64,000 bases of DNA from NCBI GenBank assembly GCA_963854735.1, contig OY978100.1, positions 930,001 to 994,000 on the forward strand, given 5' to 3'. Numbering within the stretch: position 1 is the first letter of the stretch; each line of letters starts with the position of its first letter. Both the position numbers and the translations under genes were made by a program. Source of the stretch: Marvania coccoides (lineage: Eukaryota; Chlorophyta; Trebouxiophyceae; Chlorellales; Chlorellaceae). Below are positions 39,730-51,450 of this stretch, one piece after another. The notes below the pieces were generated by a model that was given only the letters and a program-made list of their open reading frames with translations, did no database searches and was not told the DNA's origin.

Positions 39730-42700
39730 ATGCAATCAAACTTGCCCCAGGCGCGGAGCCTGACGGCGCCGCGTCCGGTGGTGCGTGCAGTCCATGCACG
39801 CAGTGTTCACTTGGGCCCAAAAAACTTCCTTGCGCGCTCTCCCTTGCCCGGGTTTAAAGAAGCCCTCGCGTCTCGGGTGCCCTTGGCGTCTGTGGCGAAG
39901 CCCATCTCTTACTGCAAGCGTGGTCCGCTCCAGGTGAGAAACAGAATCATATTTTGTTGCGGCGGAGCGTGCAAAGGTTTGGGTTTGGCGCCACACTTTA
40001 GGATTTCCGAGACTTGATCTTAATAGTCAGCGAGCCAAGCGATACTGCAGCTCTTTTGCGGTACCTTCTCCCCATGTACATCTCACTGAACGCCAAATTA
40101 CATCTGGGAGGAGGCATTGGACGTGCAGATAATACGCTCGCAGTTTCCACACTCACCGCCGCCTGTTATTTCTTTACCAATCATTGCAGATTTTCAGCAA
40201 GCACTCTGACGTGCCGGAGGCTCGGGGCCTGTTCAACCCTGAGAATGACAAGGATGCCTGCGGTGTGGGCTTCATCGCCGATCTTTCCAAGGAGGCCTCT
40301 CGGAAGACCGTGTCAGATGCACTGGAGATGCTGGTGCGCATGACGCATCGTGGAGCCTGCGGATGCGAGGTGAACACCGGTGATGGCGCTGGTATCCTGG
40401 TGGCCATCCCCCACCTGTTCTTCTCTGATGTTTGCGAAAAGGAGTGCGGCTTCCAGCTCCCCCCGAGGGTGAGATTTCAACATTATTTTTATTTAAAAAA
40501 ATAAGGGAAAATGCTGCCGCTGCTTCATGCATTCTTCAAAGAAAATAAATAATTTCTTCTCCCTTGCTTGTTTTATACCCCCCACTCCCTCTCTCTCCAC
40601 AGGGCGACTATGCCATTGGCATGGCCTTCCTCCCCAACGACCCCGCCAAGTACGCCAAGGCCAAGGAGGCCGTGGCACAGGTGGCAGCCAACCGCGGCCA
40701 CGAGGTGCTGGGGTGGCGCTCCGTGCCCACCGAGAACGCCGGCCTGGGGGACTCCGCCATCAAGACGGAGCCCAAGGTGGAGCAGTTCTTCGTGACCCGC
40801 TCCTCCGCCGACTCCGGCTTCATGAAGATGAGTACCGAGCAGCAGATGTTTGTGCTGCGCAAGCTTCTGGAGCAGCGCTGGCGCATCTCGGGGCTGACTG
40901 ACGACGACGCCTACGTCTGCTCGCTGTCCTCCCGCACCATCGTGTACAAGGGGCAGCTCACCCCCGCCCAGGTGGCCTCCTACTTCCCCGACGTGCGCTC
41001 CGACAAGTTCACGTCCTACATGGCGCTGGTGCACTCGCGCTTCTCCACCAACACCTTCCCCGCCTGGCACCGCGCACAGCCCATGCGCATGCTGGGCCAC
41101 AATGGCGAGATCAACACGCTGCGCGGCAACGTCAACTGGATGAAGGCGCGGCAGGGTGTGATGAAGTGCGACTCGCTGGGCCTCAGCGAGCGCACCCTGC
41201 AGAAGCTGCTGCCCATCGTGCCCAAGGCGCAGTCCGACTCCGGGGCGTTCGACTCCGTTCTGGAGCTGCTGGTGCGCGCCGGTCGCGACCTGCCCGAGGC
41301 CATGATGATGATGATCCCCGAGGCGTGGCAGAACGACAAACTCATGAGCCGCGAGAAGCGCGATTTCTACCGCTTCCACTCCTGCATCATGGAGCCCTGG
41401 GACGGCCCCGCGCTGTGCACCTTCACCGACGGCCGCTTCATCGGCGCTACCTTGGATCGCAACGGCCTGCGCCCCGGCCGCTACTACATCACCAAGAGCG
41501 GCAGGGTCATCATGGGCTCGGAGGTGGGCGTGGTGGACGTGGACCCCGCTGACATCGAGAAGAAGGGCCGCCTCATGCCTGGAAACATCCTGCTGGTGGA
41601 TTTTGATTCCCACGCGGTGATCGATGACACCCAGATGAAGAAAAAGTACGCGACCGCCCGCCCCTACGGAGACTGGCTGGACGAGCAGGTGGTGGACCTC
41701 AAGGAGATCGTGCGCAGCGTGCCAAAACCCGCCCGCACCGTGCCCACCATCCGCGGCGGCTACCCCGCGCCCGCACCTGCCTCCAGCAACGGCAACGGCG
41801 CCGCCTCCAACGGCAATGGCGCCTCCCCCAAGGGGCTGCAGCGCTTGCTGTCCCCGCTGCGCGCCTTTGGCTACACCATTGAGACAGTAGAGGTGCTGCT
41901 GCTGCCGATGGCCAAGGCAGGCGCAGACCCGCTGGGCTCCATGGGCAACGACGCCCCCCTGGCGGCGCTCAGCCAGCGCCCCAAGCTGCTATTCGAGTAC
42001 TTCAAGCAGCTGTTTGCCCAGGTGACCAACCCCGCCATCGACCCTCTGCGCGAGAAGCTGGTGACATCGATGCGCTGCATGGTGGGCCCAGAGGGCGACG
42101 TGACCAAGACCAACGAGGAGCAGGCCGCGCGCCTGGACCTGGCCCATCCGCTGCTCAAGCCCGAGGAGATGGAGGCCATCAAGTCCATGAGCTACCGCGG
42201 CTGGGTGTCAAAGACCATCGACATCACCTGGCCCGTGGCTGAGGGCCCCGACGGCCTGGTGCGTGCGCTGGACCGCATTTGCTCCGAGTGCGCCTCTGCC
42301 ATCGACGATGGTTTCGACTTCCTGGTGCTGTCAGACCGCTCTGCTGGTCCCGACCGCGTGTCTGTGCCCTCGCTGATGGCTGTGGGCCGCGTGCACCACT
42401 ACCTGGTGGAGCTGCAGAAGCGCTCGCGCGTGGGACTGATGCTGGAGACCGCCGAGGCCCGCGAGGTGCACCACTTCTGCCTGCTCATTGGGTACGGCGT
42501 GGACGCCATCTGCCCCTACCTGGCCATGGAGACAGTGGTGGCGCTGCAGGAGGATGGGCTGGCGCCGGGAGACCTCACCCGCGACCAACTGCTGGAGCGC
42601 TACATCAAGGCCAGCACCGACGGCGTTGTCAAGGTGATGGCCAAGATGGGCATCTCCACCGTTGCCTCTTACAAGGGCTCCCAGATCTTCGAGGCCCTGG

Positions 42701-45700
42701 GCATCTCCCCCGACGTGGTGCGCTCGTGCTTCTCCGGCACCGCCTCCCGCGTGGGCGGCGTGGGCTTCTCCCGTCTGGCTGCCGACCAGCTGTCGCTGCA
42801 CTCGATGGCCTACCCCACCTCCGGCGTGGCGCTCAGCACTGTGCTGCCCGACCCCGGGGACTTCCACTTCCGGTCCACCACCGACCACGAGATGCACCTG
42901 AACGACCCCATCGCGATGGCCAAGCTGCAGGAGGCTGCGCGCACCGGCAGCAAGACCGCCTACAAGGAGTTTTCCGCCATTACCACCGAGCTCAACAAGC
43001 GCATCAACCTGCGCGGAATGCTGCGCTTCAAGACTGGCATGGACGGGCCCATCCCCTTGGAGGAGGTCGAATCTGCGGCTGAGATCTGCAAGCGCTTTGT
43101 CACCGGCGCAATGTCCTACGGATCCATCTCCCTGGAGGCGCACACCACCCTGGCCATCGCCATGAACACCTTGGGCGGCAAGTCCAACACCGGGGAGGGT
43201 GGCGAGAACCCCTTGCGCCTGGTGCCCAACGCCGACGGCTCCAACAACCCTATGCGCTCGTCCATCAAGCAGATCGCGTCCGGCCGGTTTGGCGTCACCG
43301 CGCACTACCTCACCAACGCCGACGAGCTGCAAATTAAGATATCGCAGGGAGCCAAGCCCGGAGAGGGCGGTGAGCTGCCCGGCGGCAAGGTGCAGGGAGA
43401 CATCGGTAAGTTTTTTAATTTCATGTGCATACATACATACATACATTACAGGGTTTAAAATCCGCACAAAAGGGCAACTCAGGCCCCGCAGCAGACTGGC
43501 AATTTATATTTTTTGCTTCATTTCAAGATCATGTTTGCTGCTGATTTACAAGAGCATTATTTTTAAACTGAACTTTTATTCTGAATTTTGAGTTTTAAAT
43601 GCCCCCTTTCCCGTTTTTGCAATTTTTGCAGCCAAGACGCGCAACTCCACTCCTGGCGTGGGCCTCATCTCCCCTCCCCCCCACCACGACATCTACTCCA
43701 TCGAGGATCTGGCGCAGCTCATCTACGATCTCAAGAGCTCCAACCCCGGCGCCCGCGTGTCCGTCAAGCTGGTGTCTGAGAACGGCGTTGGCGTCGTTGC
43801 CTCTGGAGTTGTCAAGGGCCACGCCGACCACGTGCTCATCTCCGGCCACGATGGTGGTACCGGTGCCGCCAAGTGGACCTCCATCAAGAACGCTGGCCTT
43901 CCGTGGGAGCTGGGCCTGGCCGAGACCCACCAGACGCTGGTGGCCAACGGCCTGCGTGGCCGCACCGTGGTGCAGGCTGACGGACAGATGAAGACCGGCC
44001 GCGACATCGCGGTCGCTGCGCTGCTGGGTGCTGAGGAGTTTGGCTTTGCCACCGCCCCTCTGATCGCCGTGGGCTGCATCATGTGAGTAATTTTACGTCG
44101 AAAGAGTTCCCTTTCAAACAGCATTGTTTTTTTATTTCATTCGTATGCCTGACAGGCAGATCTCTAACGAGTTTTTTTTTAATTTGAATTGCAGGATGCG
44201 CAAGTGCCACACCAACACCTGCCCCGTAGGCATTGCCACCCAGGACCCTGTGCTCCGCGCCAAGTTCGCTGGCCAGCCCGAGCACGTCATTAACTATCTG
44301 TGGCTTGTTGCTGAGGAGATGAGGGAGTTTATGGCTGGTGAGTAAACGCGGATATTTCTCTTGTTATTTTAGCATTTCTATATTTAAATTTATTATTTTT
44401 ACTGGCCCACTACTATTTTTTTAACCCTACTTTTTCCTTTCTTCTTCCTCAGAAATGGGCTTCCGCACCGTGCAAGAGATGGTGGGTCGCGCTGACATGC
44501 TGGAGGTTGACCCCGCCGTGATCTCCTCCAACCCCAAGCTCGCCGACATTGACCTCTCGCGGGTGCTCCTCCCGGCCGCCACTCTGCGCCCCGACTCCCC
44601 TATGGTGTGCGTCGAAAAGCAGGACCACGGCCTGGAGACCGGACTCGATCTGCAGCTCATCGAAGCCTGCGCTGCCGCCCTTCCCGCCACCCCCAGCGTG
44701 GCCCCCCGCCCCGTCACCGTGGAGATGCCCGTCATCAACACCCACCGCGCTGTGGGCACCACCCTCTCCCACGAGGTCATGAAACGCTTTGGCGACGCTG
44801 GCCTCCCCCGCGACACCATCCACCTCAAGCTCAACGGCCACGCTGGCCAGTCGCTGGGCGCATGGCTGTGCTCTGGCGTGACGCTGGAATTGGAGGGCGA
44901 CGCCAATGACTACGTCGGCAAGGGCCTCTCTGGCGGCGTGCTGGCTGTGTACCCCCCCAGGACCGCCACCTTCAAGCCCGAGGAGAACGTCATCGTCGGC
45001 AACGTCTGCCTGTACGGTGCGGTCCGCGGGGAGGCTTACTTCGGCGGCATCGCTGCGGAGCGCTTCTGCGTGCGTAACTCTGGTGCCAGTGCTGTGGTGG
45101 AGGGCGTTGGTGACCACGCTCTGGAGTACATGACCGGCGGAACCGTCGTCATTCTGGGCCCCACCGGCAAGAACTTTGGCGCTGGTATGAGCGGCGGACT
45201 GGCCTTCGTGTACGACCCTGACTCTCGGCTGGCCAAGCTGTGCAACGTGGACGTGGGCGCCGATCTGTTCCCGCTGGAAGACGAAGCTGATCTGTCCACC
45301 GTCAAAGCGCTCATCGAGGGGCACGTCAAGTACACCGGCTCCCCGCTGGGCTCCCGCCTGCTGGCTGACTGGTCGCGCACTACCCGCTCCTTCGTCAAGG
45401 TGTTCCCCCACGAGTACCGCAGGGCCATTGACGAGGCCTCAAAGGTGGCTGCCGCACAGAAGGGCGAGGCGGATCTGCTGGAGGGCGCCGACGGCAACGC
45501 ATTTGAGACCCTCAAGGCGCTGGCGATGGAGGTGGTGCGCGCCCCGCCCGGCATCAAGTCTGCCTCGGCCATGGTCTCTGCCCGCAAGGCGGTGGAAGCC
45601 ACCACCAACGGCAAGGTTCCGGAGCTGGACACCCAGAAAGAGTTTGCCAGGCTGCTGCGCGATGCCTCCGAGGGTATTCCCGTGGCTGGCCGCGCCCCCG

Positions 45701-47709
45701 TGTGGGAGGCTGGCCGCCCCACCGTCATCCCCGACGCCAGCGCCCAGAAGCACCGCGGTTTCCTGTCGTACGAGCGTTCGCCGATGCCGTACCGCCCTGT
45801 GGAGGAGCGCATCCAGGACTGGGGTGAGGTGCAAGCCAAGATGGACACCCAGGAGCACACCGACCTGCTCAACACGCAGAGCGCACGCTGCATGGACTGC
45901 GGTACGCCGTACTGCCTCAACCGCACCACTGGCTGCCCCCTGGGCAACCTCATCCCCGAGTGGAATGCCTTGGTGTGGCAGGGGCGGTGGCGCGAGGCCC
46001 TGGACCGGCTGCTGGAGACCAACAATTTCCCCGAGTTCACTGGCCGCGTGTGCCCCGCCCCCTGCGAAGGCTCCTGCGTGCTGGGCATCAACCAGAACCC
46101 TGTGGCCATCAAGACCATGGAGGTTTCCATCGTGGACAAGGGCTTCGAGGAGGGGTGGATTGTGCCCACCCCCCCTGCGCACCGCACCGGCCGCCGCGTT
46201 GCAGTCATCGGCAGCGGCCCCGCAGGCATGGCCGTGGCTGACCAGCTCAACAAGGCTGGACACAGCGTCACCGTGTACGAGCGCTCCGACCGCCCTGGCG
46301 GCCTGATGATGGTGCGCTATTATTTTGTTATGAAATTTTATTTTATTTTTCTCTGTTTACCTATTTTGTTTTTGATTTTATTTTCTTGTTTAACAAATAG
46401 AGTCTCAACACTGTTCCCCAAATATTCTAAATTTCCTTTTTCCCTTTCCCAATTTTTCCAGTACGGTGTCCCCAACATGAAGACCGACAAGGTCGACGTC
46501 GTTGAGCGCCGTGCCAAGCTGATGGCTGCTGAGGGCGTGACCTTCGTCACCCAGGCGCATGTGGGCAAGGAGGTTGACATCACCTCCATCCGCGCCGCAG
46601 CAGATGCGGTGGTGCTGGCTGCCGGCGCCACCAAGCCGCGCGACCTTCCGCTGGATGGCCGCAGCCTCTCTGGCGTGCACTTCGCCATGGAGTTCCTGCA
46701 CGCCAACACCAAGAGCTTGCTGGACTCCAACCTGGAGGATGGCAACTACATCTCGGCAAAGGGCAAAAAGGTGGTGGTGATTGGCGGTGGTGACACAGGT
46801 ACAGATTGTATCGCCACCTCCCTCCGCCACGGCGCCACCGAGATCATCAACCTGGAGCTGATGAGTCAGCCCCCCGAGACCCGTGCCGACAGCAATCCCT
46901 GGCCGTACTACCCAGTAAGTAAATTGAAATGTAAAGGAAATAAATAGTCCTCCTTTGCTTGCCTTTTACTTCTGAATCCATCCAGCCTGACAGTTTTCTT
47001 AAATCTGCGACCCCCTCAATCTCACTCCTTTCGCTTGCCGTACTCTCTGCAGCGCGTATTCAAAGTTGACTACGGCCACGCTGAGGCTGCTGCGGTCTAC
47101 GGCAAGGACCCCCGCAAGTACGAGGTGCTCACCAAGCGCTTTATTGACGACGGTGCTGGCAACATCAAGGGCATCGAGATCGTGAGCGTGGAGTGGACTT
47201 CCTCTGCCAATGGCGGACCCCCCACCTTCAAGGAGGTGCCAGGCAGCGAGGAGGTGAGTTAATCTAACAAAACATCCATGAAATGCAACACAGTTGGAAT
47301 GCAGGGTAAAATATAAGGGCTTTTTTTTATTTCTTTCCCTTCTTCCTTCCGTGCGCAGATCATTGACGCTGACATGGTGCTGCTCGCCATGGGCTTCCTG
47401 GGCCCTGAGGCCACTTTGGCGGAGGCGCTGGGTGTCGATCTTGACCCCCGCTCCAACTTCAAGGCTGAGTTTGGCAAGTTTGCAACCAGCATCGATGGCA
47501 TTTTTGCCGCCGGTGACTGCCGCCGTGGCCAGTCCCTGGTGGTGTGGGCCATCGCCGAGGGCCGACAGGCTGCTGCAGCTTGCGACAAGTTCCTGACCTC
47601 CCGTCCCGCCAAGCACCCCGAGGGCACAGACCGCACAGAAGGCGGCATTCTGCCCTTTGAGGAGTTTGAGGAGAAGGGTGGACTCCTTGGCCGCCAAATG
47701 GTGGCTTGA
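39730..47709 (+). CDS. GLT1: NADH-dependent glutamate synthase (fused large and small subunits), plastid
   Basis: Nine exons (39730-39933, 40190-40468, 40603-43405, 43632-44082, 44195-44337, 44453-46311, 46462-46914, 47053-47253, 47359-47709) give 2,247 aa. It makes two glutamates from glutamine and 2-oxoglutarate. After a transit peptide and propeptide of about 95 residues, the catalytic cysteine begins the mature enzyme ([12 protein letters not shown]). Glutaminase ([19 protein letters not shown]), central, FMN synthase ([15 protein letters not shown]; the [10 protein letters not shown] iron-sulfur cysteines) and GXGXG domains follow. The C-terminal part is a GltD-type subunit with [31 protein letters not shown] and [11 protein letters not shown]. 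Fusion of the GltD part marks the NAD(P)H form, not Fd-[25 protein letters not shown] linker near residue 560 is an insertion. Codon bias is very strong. Confidence 0.97.
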
Positions 47710-48282
47710 AGGAGCCGTTATTTGTGTACCGTGATTGTGTGAACCTCAAGGGCGAAAATGGATTTTTTTTTTCCACGATGAATGATGACGATGAAACTTG
47801 CTTCTACTTGAAAACTAAAAAAATGGAAATGAACGTATAAACTATATAATCGTGTGGTGCGCCAACGCGTTAGCGCCGTAGTTCCCTCTGTTTCTTTTTT
47901 GCTTGTTGATCCTTCGCACCCCAATAGCTCGCGGCGATGCGCCCGTGTACCATGGTTGTTGCAAACGAGACGTTCTCTTGGACTATGTAGGTCTCGATCT
48001 TGTAAAAGAATATCAGCATAAATATATAGTATGTATCACAGAAATTTCTTCATTTAAGGGGAGACAGATGGCTGGAAATTTGAATTTGAAATGATGGTTT
48101 TCAGGGCCTCCCTTTTTTTTCAGGATGGCGAACTGAATGAATTCAGCGACAAATGAAAACTGATCAAGTATATTTTTTGATTGTAAAATAATAAAGTTAT
48201 TTATTTCCAGTAGTTCGTTTTTTTAATCAAGCAGCCCACACAAGCTGTTATAAAAGCTTATTTTAACAAGTTTTTCAGAATA
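47710..48282. other. Intergenic region between GOGAT and MDR gene
   Basis: 573 bp, AT-rich, without a supportable gene. A TATAAAA element at about 48250 lies 33 bp before the ATG of the next gene and could be its TATA box. Confidence 0.4.
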
Positions 48283-49375
48283 ATGCGAGCCATCAAATTT
48301 GACAAGTTTGGGCCGCCTGAAGTGCTGAAAATCGTCACCGACCACCCCCGCCCTCAACGCAAGCCTGGAGAGGTGCTCGTTGAGGTTGCCAGCACGTCGG
48401 TGAACCCTGTCGACTTTAAGACGCGAAGCGGTCAGGTTCCTTCGTTTATGGTGAAATTACCGAAAGTCCTGGGCGGAGATGTTGGGGGCTGGGTGTTGGA
48501 GAGCGACGCTGGGAGCAGTTTTAAACCTGGCTCTCACGTTTACGCGTGCACGGACGGCTTTCAATTGCATCGCACTGACGGGACCTACACAGAAGTGGTT
48601 TCTGTGCCAGAGAATCAATTGGCGATACTGCCAGACAACGTCAAGCTGGATGAGGCGGGAGGCCTGCCGCTAGTGTGCCTCACTGCCTGGCAAGCTCTGG
48701 TACGTTTAATACTTAAAGCATATTTCCAAATGAATGCTTGTTTATCTTACCTTTATTTCGCAGGAAGCTGCAGCGCTTTCCTCAGGCCAGCGGCTGCTCA
48801 TCCACGCTGGCGCTGGTGGAGTGGGGAGCGTCGCTGTTCAGATGGCCAAAGCTCGCGGCCTCCACGTCACCGTCACTTGCGGCCCTTCCAACCTTGAGTT
48901 TTGCGTGAATGAGCTGGGTGCTGACGAGGCTATTGACTACACCGCAGAGAATTTTGAGGATTCGTGCCGCAGCGACGACAGGCACTTTGATGCTGTCATC
49001 GATCTGATCGGCGGCTCAGTCGAAGTGCGCTCGAGGCGCGTGCTCAAGAGGTCGGGCGCCTTCGTCTCAGTTTTGAATTCTGGCTGGGTGAATGAGAAAG
49101 GGCAGTCGTGGGCAATGTTCCACTTGCTGTATCACACCCTGAGAGGCAAGCTCCTGGGGGCTGTGTGCTTGGGGCCGCGTTACTACCTGATCATTGTGAA
49201 GCCGAGCGGACCCCAGCTGCAGGATGTCGCAAAGCTGCTGGAAGAGGGGAAGCTGAAGCCGATTGTCCATAAAAAGCTGCCGCTGGAGTCCGCGGCTGAA
49301 GGACACAGAATTGTGGAGGCAGGACACGCCAGGGGCAAAGTCGTGCTGGTGGTGAAGCCGCCGCCGCCGCCGTAG
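48283..49375 (+). CDS. Zinc-independent quinone oxidoreductase-like MDR protein
   Basis: Two exons (48283-48699, 48764-49375) give 342 aa. The GroES-like part starts MRAIKFDKFGPPEVLKI and includes SVNPVDFKTRSG and VLGGDVGGWV; the Rossmann part has RLLIHAGAGGVGSVAVQMAK, the AGAGGVG nucleotide motif of NADPH-dependent members. Structural and catalytic zinc ligands of alcohol dehydrogenases are absent. Such enzymes reduce quinones or 2-alkenals; the exact substrate cannot be read. No targeting signal is evident. The C-terminus ends in a CCG-repeat-encoded polyproline (KPPPPP). Confidence 0.9.
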
Positions 49376-49557
49376 CACGAAAATAATAGAATGAATGAAT
49401 GAATTTTCACATGGAATTTTAGACCTCATGCTGCTTTCATTGCTGCTTGATTTTTTTTTATTTTTTTTTGGACACATATAAAAAGAAAAAAACGGAATTT
49501 AGTTTTTGATAAGAGAAATAAAAATAAAAATAACTGGAAAAAAATCATTTCGTATTT

Positions 49558-51042
49558 TTACACAGTCTTCAGGCCCAGGTCTTTTGTGTTGACAATGCTG
49601 GGCGCCGCCTTGGGGATGTCATCAAACGGCCCGTCCACAAAGGGCAGCACATCGGTCTGCGTCCAGGACGGGAAGCCCTGCAGGATGCCTGCCACGTTTG
49701 CCGCTGCCAGGGTGGCCATCCCGGCGCGCGTCCACAGCGTGGCAGACGCAATGTGGGGCACCACCACGGCGTTGGGGCAGTCTCCCAGCCCGGGCTTCAT
49801 CAGCGGCTCGTCCTCAAACACATCCAGCCCGCACCTGAAGTCGGGGTTGGCCTTGAGGTGCGTCACAAGCGCAACCTCGTCGACACAAGGGCCGCGCGCC
49901 GCGTTCACCAGCACAGCGTCCTTCTTCATCACCGCCAGCCGCTCTGCGTTGATGAGGTGGCGAGTGGTGTCGTCCAGGTTGCAGTGGAGGCTCACGACAT
50001 CGGCCTCCCTCAGCACGTCCTCCACTTGTTCGCAGCGCTTCACGGTGACGGGGATTTCGCCCTTGGACTCCAGCAGCTTGCCGTAGTCTGCGATGTACTG
50101 CTCCAGGAACTTGTTGGGGTATGGGTCGTAGTACACCAGGTTCATTTTATGGCCCTCCACCATCATGCGGGCGTACGCAGTGCCGATGCGACCGGCGCCC
50201 ACGATTCCCACAGTCTTGCCCTGCAGCATGTTGCCCACAAACAGGGTGGGCAGCCACCCCTTGTACATTCCGGCGCGCATGAAGTTGTCGCCCTCCACAA
50301 CGCGACGGGCGGCAGCCATGGTGAGCGCAGCTGCCAACTCGGCGGTGGTCTCGGTCAGCACACCCGGGGTGTTTCCCACGGGGATGCCGCGCTTGGTTGC
50401 CTCGGGAACGACGACGTTGTTGTAGCCGACAGCGTAGTTTGAGTAGGCGCGGCCGCCCACAGCCTTCAGCGCCTCAAACAGCTCCGAGCTCCAGTCTTCG
50501 GTGAGCTGGCCGATGACTCCATCGCACTTTTTGTCCAGCAGCTTCTTAATGGTGGCGTTGTCGAGGATGGTCTGGTCGGAAACGCACACCTCCACGCGGC
50601 AGTCTGCTTTCTTGGTCAAAATATCCAGCCACCTGGTGCCAGGGAGCGGCTTGGTGACAATCACACGACCGCCCTTGCCGTCTGGGTTGTGCACCTGTGT
50701 CACGAAAAAAATTAAAAAAAAATGTAGAGCAAAGGGGGTGGGTGGGTGAAGTGATGCAGTATTTTGCAGATCCAAGCAATGGCCTCAGAATCGCGACCCA
50801 GATCCAAGCGCACACTTCAATCCTGGCCAAACTTGATAGCGTGCATAACGCAGAGGCCCAAAGCAGTTGCAAGATCGTCCATCAGATGCGAAATACTCCT
50901 CCCCCAAACGCACCTCCACGGGAATCCCGTTGACAGAGGCCTTTGTCGCCATCGATCGGGCAATGATCGGGGAAGAGCGCGGTGCGAAAGAGTTCCTGAA
51001 CGCCGTGCCAGCAACTTGAGAGACGAAGCTCCTCAAGGCCAT
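49558..51042 (-). CDS. HPR1: NADH-dependent hydroxypyruvate reductase, mitochondrial form
   Basis: Two exons (51042-50914, 50694-49558) give 421 aa. It reduces hydroxypyruvate to glycerate, the penultimate C2-cycle step. Matches to plant HPR1 run the full length: KPLPGTRWLDIL, CDGVIGQLTEDW, AVGYNNVVVPEA, GNTPGVLTETTAELAAALTM, VGIVGAGRIGTAYARMMVEG, NAARGPCVDEVAL and VVPHIASATLWTR. The Arg-Glu-His catalytic set lies in ARGP, DVFEDEP and PHIA. Land-plant HPR1 ends SKL; this protein ends LGLKTV. It starts instead with MALRSFVSQVAGTAFRNSFA, a clear mitochondrial presequence. It is head-to-head with the LOV gene. Confidence 0.96.
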
Positions 51043-51450
51043 TTGAAAATGATGACAGGTGCTGCCTGGGCGCTCTGATAGCTGAATGAAGAAAAAAAAC
51101 GATTTTGAGGAGCTGTAATGCTGGGCAATGTGGCTGGAGGAGAAGCTACAACAAAATTCACCCATCCAAATTGGGGGCGCGCGCGGGCTTTGAAAACAAA
51201 TTTCGTTTCGTTTTTCCCGAAACACGCACTGTTTATTATAAATAAATTGCATGTTTGTGGGCTGAGTGCGAGAGCGCTACGGCCGAGCTGCATATCAAAT
51301 ACCTTGCTTATTTTATTATAAATTAATTGCGTGTTTGTGGGCTGAGTCCGAGAGCGCTACGACCGAGCTGTTCCTCATATTTGAGCAACACACACAAAAA
51401 AAAAACCGTCTGTTTGCAATAAGCGAGCTCGTGCTCTACACGAAACCAGC
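51043..51450. promoter_or_regulatory. Shared divergent promoter, HPR1 and dual-LOV gene
   Basis: 408 bp between outward start codons. It contains the duplicated 58-bp element described separately and a GC-rich GGGGGCGCGCGCGGGC tract at 51174-51188. The TTATTATAAAT at the head of each copy is TATA-like; copy two lies about 130 bp before the LOV ATG. Confidence 0.55.
51233..51370. repeat. 58-bp element duplicated in direct orientation, 80-bp period
   Basis: Copy one is 51233-51290 and copy two 51313-51370. By eye they differ at only 4 of 58 positions. Both contain TTATTATAAAT, TGTTTGTGGGCTGAGT, CGAGAGCGCTACG and CCGAGCTG in order. The 22 bases between the copies are unrelated to the repeat. 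Conservation inside an otherwise unconstrained AT-rich region suggests function or recent duplication. Confidence 0.9.

Noticed and set aside
43425..43447. CATA repeat in a GOGAT intron
   Set aside because: A short ordinary microsatellite; similar GAAT (49390) and GTAT (12205) runs are equally unremarkable.
40573..43467. Long minus-strand frames opposite GOGAT
   Set aside because: Same effect: antisense shadows of a high-GC3 exon, rich in His, Val, Gly and Ala, with no conserved motifs.
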